In this document: piece after piece, positions 10,858-23,039 of the stretch
Numbering within the stretch: the first letter of the stretch is position 1
How the letters are laid out: each line of letters begins with the position of its first letter
Assembly: GCA_016271365.2 (NCBI GenBank)
Contig: JADMNL010000028.1
Location: forward strand, 97,557,501 to 97,621,500
DNA length: 64,000 bases
Origin: Neoceratodus forsteri
Taxonomy: Eukaryota > Chordata > Ceratodontiformes > Ceratodontidae
Direction: 5' to 3'
The notes under the pieces: model-generated
What the model was told of the DNA's origin: nothing
Database searches by the model: none
Seen by the model: only the letters and a program-made list of their open reading frames with translations
Translations under genes and position numbers: made by a program

Positions 10858-10985
10858 GTGAGGTCAAGTCAGTTGCTCATGGCCACATAGTGAGTCAGTG
10901 ACTGTGGTGAGATTTAAACTTGAGATCCCCTGGATCACAATGCAGTGCTCTAACTAATGTTACAACCCTTGTGTCAATGTCATCT
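10858..10985 (-). mobile_element. tRNA-derived SINE fragment (MIR-like)
   Basis: Read on the minus strand it has a box-A-like GTTAGAGCACTGCA and a degenerate box B (AAGTTTAAATCTC). These are followed by GACTCACTATGTGGCCATGAGCAA, similar to the CTAGCTGTGTGACCTTGGGCAA segment of MIR/CORE SINEs. It is decayed and has no tail. Confidence 0.5.
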
Positions 10986-11661
10986 GTCAAAGGTTGTCAG
11001 CTTACTGCTCAGGTAAGAAATAATTACTCACTGTAATGATGTTTCTTCTAGGGGGTACATCAGTGAGTCACACAACATTGCATCATCTCAGCCCTGACCT
11101 GTTGGCCCAGAGATTGAAGTTTAAAATATTAAGGTTAAAACTCTGCAGTGTGGCCACGCACATCCTAGCGTTCTAATGACTGATTTATAGCTAAAGACCA
11201 GAACTGAGTATTGACCACCTAACTAATCTATGATAAGTATTCTTATAAAATGTATATGCAATAAAGAATTAATACTGTATCTCACATGAAAATTGTAAAG
11301 CTGCCAAAACTGACATTTGAATAAACACGAGCAGAAGACAGACCATAATGCTTTTATTTTCTGTCACGTTTATATGTACATATGTTCTTACATAAAATGT
11401 TCAATCAATAAGCAGAGTTCGATTTATTTTGAAGAACTCTTTTATACTAAGGTTTTAAAAAGGCAGGTAGGGAGGGTTTTGTATGATTCATTAATACACC
11501 CTCTAATAAACATCATTACTACCATGAGTATTTTTTCTTCTAGTAATGAGAGTTTATTAGAGAAGTCATACAAAACTGCAGATTCCAAGCAGTCCCTTGG
11601 GAGGCAGGATTTAGAACCTATTTAGGGAAACAATTCAGAAGTATGAAGCAGAAGCAAAAAG
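10986..11661. other. unassigned, with an inverted repeat at 11477-11575
   Basis: The arms GTTTTGTATGATTCATT...CTCTAATAAACATCATTACT and AGTAATGAGAGTTTATTAGAG...GTCATACAAAAC pair imperfectly, with a deletion in the right arm. No gene is seen. Confidence 0.45.
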
Positions 11662-13688
11662 AACAAGCATTTGTCAATGCTGAATGTTGTCTCACTGGCA
11701 TTGGCATTGGTAGTGCAGGAGTTTGATGAATAATAGGAATGGCGGTGAAGTATGGAACTGACGCCAACCCCACCCCCAACCTGCAGAGACTGGCAGGCAT
11801 TGGGGTGTGCCTTTGGGTCGTCGGCCATAACGCCACACCATTTCATCACTCCTACCCTGCAGACACCGACAGTCGCGTGTGCCTTTGGGGTCTTTGGCCC
11901 TACGCTCACCCCAATCCATAAGGAAATAAGCTGAGATGGGTGCAGTATAGGAGAATGGGTGAACTTTGGGGCCAAAGAATCCAAGACACACCTCAATGGC
12001 TGTCAGTGGCTGCAGGGGGGTGGGGCTGGGGTGTAATGGTGTGAACATTACAGCCGACAATCCCAAGTCACACCTGTGTCACCTGTCAGTCTCTACAGGG
12101 TGTGCGTGTGGGGGGGTTACAGTTGGAAACCCTAATGCCCCAGGCTTTTTTTGATATTTTCACTCCAAATTTTCAACATGGGCTTCTTGTGACCCCACCT
12201 CATGAACAGTAGCACTATCAGTTTGTTAGCTGAAAGGTGATTTTGCACAGTGACTGCGCCATTTGGTACCACAGGTGCAAAAACACATTTCAGGCAGGAT
12301 GTGAAAAATGACAGCTATACTGTTCTTGAGGAGCAGTAAAAAAATGGCAATGTTGAAAATCTGGAGTGGAAATATAAAACATTGGTGAAGTCACGAGCGT
12401 GCATAGAAACTGTGCAACGCACACCCGTACCGCAATTATTTCAGGGATTTTTTAACCAAATTTTCAACATATGCATTTTGGGATCTCCTCTCATAAGCAG
12501 TGGCACTGTTCTTTTGTTACTCTGCCCTGAAAGTTGATTTCCCACAGCGACTGTGCCATTGTGCACCAGATGTGCGAAACACATTTCAGGCAGGATGTGA
12601 AAAATGACAGCTCTACTGTTCTTGAGGAGGTGTAAAAAAATGGCAATGCTGAAAATCTGGAGTGGAAATATGAAACACTGGTGAAGTCATGAGCGTGTGT
12701 AGAAACTGTGCAACGCACACCCATACCGCAATTATTTCAGGGATTTTTTAACCAAATTTTCAACATTGGCATTTTGGGACCCCCTCTCATAAGCAGTGGC
12801 ACTGTTCTTTTGTTACTCTGCCCTGAAAGTTGATTTCCCACAGCGACTGTGCCATTGTGCACCAGATGTGCGAAAACACATTTCAGGCAGGATGTGAAAA
12901 ATGACAGCTGTACTGTTCACAAGGAGGTGTGAAAAAATGGCAATGTTGAAAATCTGGAGTGAAAATATGAAAAATTGGTGAAGTTACGAGCGTGCATAAA
13001 AACTGAGCCACGCACACCCGTAACGCAATTATTTGGGGATTTTTAGTCAAATTTTCAACATAGGCATTTTGGGACCTCCGCCTGAACAGTGGTACTGTGA
13101 TTTTATTAATCTGTCCTGAAAGTTGATTTCCCACAGCGACCGCACCTTTGTGGGCCAGATGTGCGAAAACACATTTTGGGCAGGATGTGAAAAATGATAG
13201 CCATACTGTTCATAAGGAGGTGTGAAAAAATGGCAATGTTGAAAATCTGGAGTGAAAATATTAAAATTTGCTGTAGTTATGAGTGTGCGTGGACACTGCG
13301 CTATGCAAGCTCGTAACATGGTCATTTTTTGGAATTTTTTCACCAAATTTGAGACATGGGATTTTTGGGACCCCACCCCATGAACAGTGGCACTATCGTT
13401 TTACTAATTGGTCCTGAAAGATGATTCCATGCAGTGACCGCTAAATCAACTTTCGGGACTGACTAATGAAATGACAGTGCGTGTGTTCATGAGGTGGGGT
13501 CCCAAGAACCCCAGGTTGAAAATTTGGAGCCAAAATTCAAACAATGGCTGAGATATCCGCCTACCTTGAAATCCCCCCCATTCATGCCGTTATACAGCTT
13601 ACCGTGATTTTCTTCTGTTCACGGTCGGCTTTTGAAGAGTTCAGACGTGTCCCGCTCCACCGAAGAGTGCCACGCCAGATGTCCAGAG

Positions 13689-13787
13689 GTAAGTATGGGG
13701 TGGGGGTGTGTGGGGAGGTGGGGTGCACAAAGGGTGGGTGCAGGTCCAGGGTGTCCTGACAACGAGGGACCATTTTCTATTTTACAG
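13689..13787 (+). other. mini-intron of copy C (99 nt)
   Basis: The donor is CCAGAG|GTAAGTATGGGG and the acceptor CATTTTCTATTTTACAG|GG, at the same place as in the other copies. Confidence 0.55.
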
Positions 13788-13923
13788 GGACATAAAAAAA
13801 AAGGATGTCGAGGGAATTTTGTTTTTTCACGGTTTTAAAAAAAATACATTTGGGCACACTGGGGTGCCACATGAGATTGAGGGGATGAAGCTGACGGGGA
13901 CTGGGCACCCCTGTCGGCAAAGA

Positions 13924-13925
<2 letters not shown>

Positions 13926-13967
<42 letters not shown>
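13926..13967. repeat. (GT)n microsatellite inside copy C
   Basis: About 21 uninterrupted GT units. It creates artificial Cys-Val and Thr-His open frames. Confidence 0.95.
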
Positions 13968-13973
<6 letters not shown>

Positions 13974-14465
13974 GAGGACATGATGCAGATGGGGATTGGA
14001 ACCCCCGTCAGCAAACAAATAGGCATGGGGGGATACATTATGCCGATGGGGATTGGGCACCCTGTTGGCAAACAAATTGAACTGGCAGGAGGGGGCATGC
14101 TGAAAGGGAATTGGGCACCCCTGAAGTCGGCTTTCTGGTGATTGTGAGAGGCAAGAGGCAGACAGCGGGAACCAGCCATGTTTATTGAAATGCTTCACCA
14201 GGCAAGGCACAAAGGGGAGGTGTGCCATCCGTGCAGCTGCATGAGGAGCTTATCTCTGATTGCAGTGGCAAATTTGTTTCAAGTTGGTGGCACTTTGCAT
14301 AAAACTTGTGTCATCACTAGCATGCTTGTTAATTGTGGAATGAATGATGCACCTTCTAAAGCGTGCCCTGCATTCACCAAAACTGACACACCTCTGCATT
14401 TCTCCTACTACCATCTCCTACTGCCACAAAATGTTGCTTGCACGTGCACAAGACAACATAAAAAG

Positions 14466-15173
14466 GATAGGATACCAAGATACAGAAAGCCTGGTGGAGA
14501 AAACTAATAAAGAGAAAGAGGAAGTGATATAATGTATGCAGAAACAGTGAAGCAATAACTAGAGGTATAGTGCCATCTTGAGGCGAAAGATAAACACTAC
14601 AGCAGAATTGCTGGTATGGTCTAGAATGTTTATGACAATTGAGCCTGACCGAATGTACCACACTTCTAGATAAGTTAGCAAATGTTTCTTAGGTGTTTGC
14701 CTATTTCTTATATATTAACAGTAATAAGGAATAGTTTTGATATTGAATAACACTTACTGTACTAAATGCATTATCTGTTTATGTTCAATGCTATATTACC
14801 GTTATGTACATTCTAGTATTTTCTGTGAAGATTGATGTTCTGTGTAACCTAAGAGAACTGGGAGGCAGAGATTCTCCTCAAAATGAATCCTTGCTGACTG
14901 GGACTTGAGTCAACTGATGTCTAGTCATAGCAGAGGAAAGATTATTTATTGGAAGCAGTGAAGGATGGAACTATGACTCTTGAAGAGACCTTGTTGGAGT
15001 AAAGTTTTGGAAAAACCACAGACGCTGTTACAGATCGATTTGTATGAAAAGTAGAAACCACTTTTTGTTAGAAATTTGACATTTGGTTTAAGCACCACTT
15101 TATCCCTATGGAAAACTACAACACTGTGGTCTAGTTCAGCTCCCATGCAGTTACTGGTTTCCTCACCGATGAA
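14466..15173. other. unassigned AT-rich sequence
   Basis: No repeat family, coding signal or RNA gene could be identified. Confidence 0.4.
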
Positions 15174-16022
15174 TAGGGGTGTGCAAGTAATGAATAGTAT
15201 TTCACCAAATACCATGAATAATGCACTTTTCATTATTCAGATCAGAATAATGATTAGTAGCACTGTTCATGCATATCTGTATTTGGGAAATACTGATACA
15301 AAAAAAACCAGCCCCTGTCATAAACAACCTTCTCTCCCGTCCCCCACCCTCTGTAAGAATCCATCCCACCCTCCTACCCCCATCCAGCACCTTTAATTAA
15401 AAAAAAAATCCCACAATGGGTGGCTGGCAGAACCCACCCACCTCCATGGCCAGCCACTGTCTTTGAGTGCTTATTTGCACTAAATCCTGATCCTCCACTA
15501 GTATAGCAATATGTTTTCCACCCTACATTCAGTTGCAGCACCTCCTCCCCTTCTCTCAACACCCAAAATCTGGGGACTCCCATTCCAAATGGTGACTGGT
15601 GACTCTGAGCCGATCCAAGTCAAAGTATAAAGATGGCGACTGGTCATGCAACCCACCCTCCCTCATGGCCAGCTGCCTTCTTCTGAATGAAAGTGCTAAT
15701 GCACTTTCTTATAGTAAAGCCAGTTGATCATGCTTGTGTGGTTGCTTAAAGTAAAGCCAGCTGATCACATGATCAGTTGGTTATACTATGAGGAAGTGTG
15801 CAAGCGCTTTCATTGTGAAGAAGGTGGCCGGCCCTGGAGGAGGTGGGTTTCAAGATTGGTAACCTTCTTTATGCTTTGACTTGAATCAGCTCAGAGTTGC
15901 CAGCCACCACTGGGAAGGAGAGTCCCCAGATTTTTGGTACTTGGAGGGCAGGAGGAGGAGCTGCAGCTGGGTGTGGGGTGGGAAACATATTAATATTTTA
16001 GTGGAGGATCAGGATTTAGTTA
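15174..16022. mobile_element. fold-back sequence with one hAT-like end
   Basis: It starts at TAGGGGTGTGCAAG, a typical hAT terminal sequence. Two arms, about 15481-15745 and 15755-16019, are inverted copies. For example CTAAATCCTGATCCTCCACTA on the left matches TAGTGGAGGATCAGGATTTAG on the right, and CAAAGTATAAAGATGG matches CTTCTTTATGCTTTG. The symmetry centre is near 15750. The outer 300 bp at the left have no inverted partner on the right, so either the right terminus is deleted or two elements are joined. Confidence 0.5.
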
Positions 16023-16218
16023 CCTCTGATAAGACATTCCTTAATTATTTCTCTGACTCTAACACCACTGGTTTTGTCACTGTGCACGAGGCAACAGGCA
16101 CTTTGACACATGTGCTCACTGTGGATGCTTCTTTTGGGTTCTAACACTCGTTTCCTCCTTTTTGCACATGTCACTCTTCTGTCTACACAAGGAGGTCAGG
16201 GAAAGACATTCTATTGAT

Positions 16219-16245
16219 CTGATGAAGGGTTCTTCACGAAACGTC
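16219..16245 (+). other. hammerhead-ribozyme-like core motif (degenerate)
   Basis: CTGATGAAG...CGAAACGTC contains the CUGANGA and GAAA core blocks of hammerhead ribozymes, which occur in Penelope-like elements of many animals. The would-be stem II does not pair properly next to the core, so activity is unlikely. It may mark a Penelope-derived remnant. Confidence 0.25.
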
Positions 16246-17085
16246 ACCATGCTGCCCGAATGCACTATGATGTCTGTACACCTCTGACACGGAAGTTGGA
16301 TTACTGGGATGAGACACTACCATGTTGCTTGTAAGTTTTTAATACAGATTAAAGCTCACTTCAGTGATTCTCACTATTCGAAGATGTGCACATTCCAGAT
16401 AAATAACATTCCGATAACAAGTAGCATTGAAATAGTTCATCATTTTCATGTTAGCAGAACTATTAGCAGTATTACGCGCTGCATACTTCTGTATTGAGAG
16501 CTACATTCTGACTCACAGGTTTCTGGAATTGTGCCGCTGCATTTATGGACATTTTGCCAATAAAAAGCCAGTAATTATGAAGTGAAGCAAGAAGCGCAAG
16601 TTAATGGAGGATACCTGTTTGGTTCAAACCATTTGATGCATCTTCTGGGAGTAGCCCCCCCAATTCTGTCAGTAATGGAGACTGTTAAGTCCAGTGCTAT
16701 GTTGGTTAAAAATGCAAAATGGTTGTCAGGAGATGTCTTAGCAAATTGTGATCAGAATTAGGGGGTTTGGGGAAGTAGCCTATTTCTTTCCCCTCCCCTC
16801 TCAGTATTGTGCATTGTTGTCCAAGCCTTAAAAAGTTGTTTTTTTCTATCCAGGTATAGCTGGGATTCGTTCTCCATGCAGTGAGATTTACATATTTGCA
16901 CATTCCCATGTTGTGCTTTTCTAGCCCTCCAATTTTGTTTTGTATTTAGCACTTTATGACAATCTTGCAAACTGCATTATTTTGCATTGCATTACCTTTG
17001 GTTTTGGAACCTCGTTGAACTTTGATGAAGGGGAAAGGAAACATTGTTTAACCAGGAGTAGCACACTAAGCCAAAGCTTGTTTCC
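16246..17085. other. unassigned
   Basis: No coding or repeat signal could be supported. Confidence 0.4.
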
Positions 17086-17222
17086 AGATGTGAGCAGGGA
17101 GCACAAGGAAGTTAAGTACTTGCTCAGGATCACACAGTATGCACCTAGGTGGCTGTGGGATTCAACCCCAGGTCTCCAGATCTGCAGCTCAGAGCCTTAA
17201 CCCACTGTGCTATATTGCCTCC
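17086..17222 (-). mobile_element. tRNA-derived SINE (MIR-like)
   Basis: On the minus strand the head reads TATAGCACAGTGGGTTAAGG (box A) and GGGGTTGAATCCC (box B). It is followed by CTGTGTGATCCTGAGCAAGTACTTAAC, the conserved MIR/CORE-type segment. The head is well preserved but no cloverleaf is expected to be functional. The 3' LINE-like tail is missing. Confidence 0.7.
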
Positions 17223-18101
17223 TGAAGTTTATGATATACAGTTGAAAGACTTGTACAGTGCAAAACTTCTTTTAAAAATGTTTACATGAAACATATCTAT
17301 ATGGTGCAAGTTGTAGCTTTAAGAAACAAAGTTCCACTTATGTGATGGATATTTTGCCAATAATGAACTGACATCGAAGGGATAGTCTATCTATGCACAT
17401 GATCTTACCTGTGAACAATATATATGACTGGTGATTGTGAAAAAGGAATTTCTGTTATCTTAAAGGGATGGAGATTGGTTTTTGGTGCTCATGTACTGCA
17501 AACTCTCGTCACATTAAAGAGACAGGCAGTTATTTAAACCAGTGACTCAACTGGTGGATTATACTGTTCATTGCTAATAGGAGTTTGGGATATGTGCAAT
17601 ATAAAAAACATTTTAAGAAGATAAATCTATCATATACTGTATTAATTTATTGAGTAAAAAAATGAGACATTAAGGAGTCAGTCTGAAATCTGTCCTTTGT
17701 TAACTGGACAGCATTTCTGGATAGCAAGTATATATATGATTTTTAGTATAACACCGTAGGACTATATTGCAGCTAACAAGGTATTGGTTTAACTACGGGT
17801 TTTGGGGGCTTGGGGGTACCTGTATGTACGTTTTGTAAACAGATCTGTCTGTTACATGTGCACATGTCAGTTTACCTGGGAGCTAATTCATTTTACACTA
17901 ATAATGTAATTAATTAATATAATTATGGTCAATTAATATAACTGTAAATTAGGACTTCAGCGCTGTACAGCAATTCTTCTGGCCAGATTGTTTTCTGTGG
18001 TAAGCAGAGCAGACAGGTACGCCTGTGAGAGGGCTGTTATTAATTTTTTCCACTATTGATGGGTCTGGTGTGTTTAGGAGGGTGGGAGGATTGTAGGAAG
18101 C

Positions 18102-18139
<38 letters not shown>

Positions 18140-18848
18140 AAGAGAGAGGCAGCTGTGAGCAGTGCCATTGTTGGTGGCTGGTTACGTGATGGATAGTGTC
18201 CAATATTATGATATCCATCCAGTATTTCTGTCCGCAGGGCTAGTGATCTTGGAAACTGACAACCCCTAGAGTGTGATGACCACAGGAGCAGGAGGATGGC
18301 AACTTCAAGGGTGTCTGCAGGGATTCCCCAGTTCTGCAGGGAACTCTGCTCAACACATCAACTGGACATGGTAAGGCTGACCCAATTCGTATATAAAGGG
18401 GCATTTGCAATGTGTTGAGATACTGTTCACTAGCATCAGGAGGGTATGCATTAGATGTGTAAAGGTAGAGGCATTTATGGATTATAGCAACATAACGCTA
18501 CCTAAGGTACCCTTACATAGCTGTGACTGGTAAACAAGGTACCGGAATTTTTGGGAGGAGAAGCTAAACCCTAGGCAGGAGTAAATGCCTGGGAAACTGA
18601 AATGGTCTACAGATAGGGGATAGTAGGGTAACAGAAGGGCATAAATATGTACAGTAGGCCCCCAGGGGTGCAAGATGAGATTTAGTCAGTTGTGGGGGAC
18701 ATGGCCTTGCTGTCTTCAGGGGAGTGCTTCCGGAGAGGGCTGGCTGTGCTAGCCGCTAGCAGCACTTCGTGATTGAGAGCACTCCCCTCCCATTTGCTGG
18801 GTTATTTTGTTTATCTCCATAGCTCATTTAGCTTATTTTGTTGTTTTT
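17223..18848. other. unassigned 1.6 kb, with a (GA)n run
   Basis: There is no coding signal. A (GA)n microsatellite lies at 18104-18149. The rest shows no recognisable element. Confidence 0.4.
18104..18149. repeat. (GA)n microsatellite
   Basis: About 15 GA units followed by an interrupted GGGAGAAAGAGAGAGG stretch. Confidence 0.9.
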
Positions 18849-21843
18849 ATGTTTGCTTGCACGCATGTGCAAGAAACACGGTGCCATCATCCGAGTTTTC
18901 AGAGGTGTGGCAGCCGTCTTCCAAGTCAGTCAGTGTGTTTGCAGGCGCGGTCGCAGTTCGCCAATCAACTCTGCAGCTGTCTATGACAGCAGTTGAAAAT
19001 GCAGTGCCGTACAGTTGAAGGGGAACACACCACTTCAGTGAGCAGCACTCCCCCCTCCACACACACACGCATGCACATTGCGTGCTCATGCGCTGCCTCC
19101 AAACACATACTATATGGCCCTGTTGGCACCACCACCCCCAAAAAAAGCTTTCCAGGTGCCATGCTGGGAGCCCACCCCAGCATGGCACACATCCGTATGG
19201 CCGAGGGGGTATGCCCAATCACCCCGTCGGCTCCAGGCCCCCCCCAAACAACCTTACAGCTGCCACGCTGGGAGCCCACCCTAGCGTGGCACAAGTCTGT
19301 ATGGCCAATGGGGGTGCCCAGTCCCCTTTCATCTCCAGGCCCCTCCAAACAGCCTTCCAGCTGCCATGCTGGGAGCCCACCCCAGCGTGGCAAACGTCCC
19401 GCGACGTCTTCCTTAAAAAAAAAAAATGTAAACAAGAAAACGTTCCCTTGGGGGTCTCTCAGCCCACCTGCGCCCACCCGCTGCACAGCCTGCCTCCCCA
19501 CACCCCCCTCACCCCATACTTACCTCCAGAGCTTGGCGCAACGATCTTCTGTGGATCAGGAACACGTCTGCACTTTTCATAGCCGACCCCGAACTGAGCA
19601 AATGTCGGTAAGCTGTATAATGCAATAAATGTTTTTTTCAACTTTAATGCATATCTCAGGCATTTTTTGGAATTTTGGCACCAAATTTTCAACATGGGTG
19701 TTTGGGACCCCTCCTCGTGAATTCTTGAACTGTCATGGTGTTAATCGGGCCCAAAGAGTGATTTCTTGGTCACTGTATGAAATCACCTTTTGGGACTGAT
19801 TAATGAAACAACAGTGCCAGTGTTCATAAGATGGGCTCTCAAAAAGCCTATGTTGCAAATTTGGTGAAAAAATTTGTAAAAATGACTGTTTTATGAGCGT
19901 GCATTGCGCAGTTCCTACGTACGCTCGTAAGTTCACAAATTCTTAATATTTGCACTCTGGATTTTCAACATTGCCATTTTACCACACCTCCTTATGAACA
20001 GTACAGCTGTCATTTTTCACATCTAGCCCAAAATGTGTTTCCACACATGTAGCGCACAATGGCACAGTCGGTGTGTGAAATCAATGTATGGGACACATTA
20101 AGAAAATTACAGTGACACTGTTCATGAGCAGAGATCTTAAAATGGCTACATTGAAAATTTAGTGAAAAAATTCCTTAAAATGACTGTTTTACAAGTGTGC
20201 ATTGCGCAGTTCCTACGCACGCTCGTAAGTTCGCAAATTTTTAATATTTGCACTCCAGATTTTCAACATTGCCATTTTACCATACCTCCTTATGAGCAGT
20301 ACAGCTGTAATTTTTCACGTGTCACCCAAAATGTGTTTCCCTGCATGTAGCACACAATGGCACAATCAGTGTGCGCAATCAATGTTTGGGACAGATTAAG
20401 AAAATCACAGTGACACTGTTCATGAGCAGAGGTGTTAAAATGGCTATGTTGAAAATTTGGAGAAATAATTCCTAAAAATGACTATTTTAGGAGCGCTCGT
20501 TGCGCAGTTCCTATGCACACTTGCAAGTTTGCGAATTTTTAATATTTGCACGCCAGATTTTCAACATTGCCATTTTATTACACTTCCTTATGAGCAGTAC
20601 AGCTGCCATTTTTCACATCTCACAAAAAATGTGTTTCTCACATGTAGTGCACAATGGTGCAGTCAGTGTGCAAAAGCAATGTTTGGGACAGATTAAGAAA
20701 ATCACAGTTACACTGTTAATGAGCAGATGTCTTAAAATGGCTATGTTGAAAATTTGATGACAAAAGTCCATAAAATGACTGTGTTACAAGTGAGCATTGT
20801 ACAGTTTCCACGCACCCTCGTAGGTTCCTGACTTTGTAATATTTTCAGTCCAGTTTTTTACCGGTGGCATTTTTCCACACTTCCTTATGAACAGTACAGC
20901 TGTCATTTTTCACAACATGGCCAAAATGTGTTTTCACACTTTCAGCGCAGAAATGCATGGTCGCTATGGGAAATCATTGTTCGGAATAGATAAAGAAAAT
21001 CACACTAACACTGTTCATGATCAGAGGTCCCAAAATGCCTGTGTTGACAATCTGCTGTAAAAAATCCCCAAACTAATTACATTACAGTTGTGCATTGCAC
21101 AGTTTCTATGCACACTTGTGACTTTACCTGTTTTTTTAATATTTTCACTGCAGATTTTCAACATTGCCATTTTTTACAGCTCCCCATGAACAGTACAACT
21201 GTCATTTTTCACATCCTGATAGGAATGCGTTTTTGCACCTGTGGTGCTAAATGCCATAGTCGCTGTGCAAAAACAGCTTTCGGCTAACAAACTGATATTG
21301 CCACTGTTCATGAGGTGGGGGGTCACAAAAAAACCATGTTGAAAATTTGGAGTAAAAATACCAACTACTGCCTGAGGCATTAGTGTTTCCGACCATAATG
21401 CCCCACCCTGTAGAGAATGACAGGCATCAGGGATGTGACTTGTGGTTCTCGCCTGTAATGCTCATACCATTCCACACCCAGCAGCTAGTGAGAGGCATCG
21501 AGGTATGTCTTGGACTCTTCGGCCCCAAAGTTCACCCCATTCTCCTATACCGCACCCATCTCACTGTATTTTGTGATGGAATAGGGTGCGCATAAGGGCC
21601 AAAGACCCCAAGGCACACCGTGACACTTGTCAGTGTCTGCAGGGTAGGGTGTGGTGAAATGGCGTGGCTATTATGTCTGACAACGCAAAGTCACACTCCA
21701 ATGCCTGTCACTCTCTGCAGGGTGGTGGTGGGGTTGACTACAGTTGAATACTTCACTGCCATTCCTATTATGCAGCTCTGTAACTCCTACACTACCAATG
21801 CCAATGCCAGCAAGCAAACATTTGGCATTGACAAATGCTTGTT
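18849..21843 (-). mobile_element. composite hairpin-array element, copy D (both ends present)
   Basis: The plus strand shows the right end first: ATGTTTGCTTGC (18849-18860), overlapping the near-perfect hairpin CTTGCACGCATGTGCAAG (18856-18873). Then come hairpins of the type CATGCTGGGAGCCCACCCCAGCATGGCA (19150-19400), the intron module (19429-19523, acceptor mutated) and the conserved block. About six ~298 bp units follow (CATTGCCATTTT at 19970, 20268, 20566, 20863 and 21163), then the CTGCAG block (21370-21760). The left end has the inverted GCAAGCAAACAT at 21810-21821 and ends ...GACAAATGCTTGTT. The flanks share TTAGCTT (near 18832 and 21842), a possible but weak target duplication. Confidence 0.8.
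19429..19523 (-). other. mini-intron of copy D, acceptor lost
   Basis: The donor GGAG|GTAAGTATGGGG is intact. The acceptor reads TTGTTTACAT instead of ...ACAG, a G-to-T change in the invariant AG. This is the only copy without a usable pair. Confidence 0.5.
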
Positions 21844-23039
21844 AGCTTTGTCTCAGGAGTGTGAATTTGAAAGTGCTTTGACGTCCAGTAAGTGTTTCTG
21901 ACCAGAGGTCTGGAAAAGAAAAACGTAACAGCTCTGGTGACTTAGGGGGTTAGTAAGGGTTCTAGTGGTAGGCAAAGCTTTTTATGGAGGAAGTGTTAGG
22001 AGATAGTTTTTTTGTTTTTCAGTACAGTTGTGGTCCCACTGTACTCCTACCTTTGGGTGTGACTTGCAGCGGAGTTCCCCGACATCTGATGATTCCTATT
22101 CTTCAGGCTACCTGGTGTCCTGCAGTGGCTGCGGTTTTGGTTTGTGCTGAGCAGAGCAGACTGTCTGAACGTGGGTGCCTTCTCTCTCTCTCTCGGAAGG
22201 GTCTACCGATACCCCTCCTGGCAGGCCCCAGACCTAACAAGCTTGCCATCCTTTGGTATGGTCAGTGCTGAGGACCTTAAACTGTGCAGGCAGGTGCCTC
22301 TGTCAACACCGTACGAGGGGACCTACCATTGCCCGGCGGTGTCCTGGGTCCTGTCGTGACCATCCCAGGGGAGTATGGGTGGAAAGGGTGTCACCAGCGT
22401 AATTTTCCCTGGGGAGGGGTCATCTTGTTTTTGGTCTGTGGTCCTGTGCTGGACGTGGAGTTGGCCTGTGTTTCCACCAGCCCGTTCCTTTGGCTGGCCA
22501 CGTGTGTGAATTTGGGGATTACATCTGTCAGATTTTCTCATACTGGACCATCATTGGGGATTAGACTGTGCTGTTCTTTTGAAACCTGATCTAGCTATCA
22601 GGGAAAAAACTCTCTTCTTAGCCCTACAGTGCTGGTGAGAGCTGCTCTGATTATGACTGAGAATTGCCCGCTTGTTTAAGTTTACCTGTTTCTATATTGG
22701 GTTTGCCCTCAGTGACTGGGGTTGGTGTGAGGGCCCCGGGCCTTTTTTTTCCTGGGGGGGGCTGTGTAGCCCCTTTTGGATGCTTGAACTGACTGCTGCT
22801 ACTGACAATTTGCTATGCCCTGGCAAGTAGGGCATTATTGCTGAGTTTAGTGTGACCACTTGCTCTCCTGGCCTTAATTGCTGGATTCCTTGCTTTTTTG
22901 TTATTTTGGTGTGGGGGTTGTGAGTTGTTGGGGAGGGGTGTTGGGAGTTAGTGGCTGTGTATGTGGTATGTGTGGTCTAGGTTTTACTGAAGTTTCCTTG
23001 CTGCTTTAGGGCTTTAGTTGGTTGCCATGCATCTAGGGG
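21844..23039 (+). other. unassigned, possibly the 5' region of the following L2
   Basis: It lies between copy D and the recognisable L2 endonuclease. Plus-strand frames of 70-100 codons exist but show no domain. The GC content and C/T-rich runs would fit a decayed L2 5' UTR or ORF1, but nothing proves it. Confidence 0.3.

Larger units (their letters stand above)
11662..14465 (+). mobile_element. composite hairpin-array element, copy C (both ends present)
   Basis: The left end is AACAAGCATTTGTCAATGC, which folds as GCATT/AATGC. A block of roughly 90 bp units (11740-12140) is marked by CTGCAG and by GGCCAAAG-type words in opposing orientation. The ~298 bp palindromic array runs to about 13440, and the conserved block leads to the intron module at 13689-13787. 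After it come GCCGATGGGG/CCCCGTCGGC hairpins (13880-14140), interrupted by a (GT)n run, and a right end with the palindrome TGCACGTGCA followed by CATAAAAAG. The copy is about 2.8 kb. No coding frame is conserved with the other copies. Confidence 0.8.

Noticed and set aside
10204..10861. Frames of 159 and 193 codons on opposite strands
   Set aside because: They mirror each other across the palindromic element and match no known domain.
13827..14228. Frames rich in Thr-His or Cys-Val
   Set aside because: They come from the (GT)n microsatellite.
17086..17222. Functional tRNA gene
   Set aside because: Only box A and box B are tRNA-like; the cloverleaf cannot form and a MIR-type core follows, so it is a SINE.
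18993..19628. A 211-codon proline-rich open frame
   Set aside because: It lies over the hairpin string and intron module of copy D. Inverted repeats open long frames on both strands here, and the frame is not conserved in the other copies.
18849..21843. Classical Helitron
   Set aside because: There is no 5' TC or 3' CTRR end next to the hairpin, so only a looser Helentron-like hypothesis was kept.
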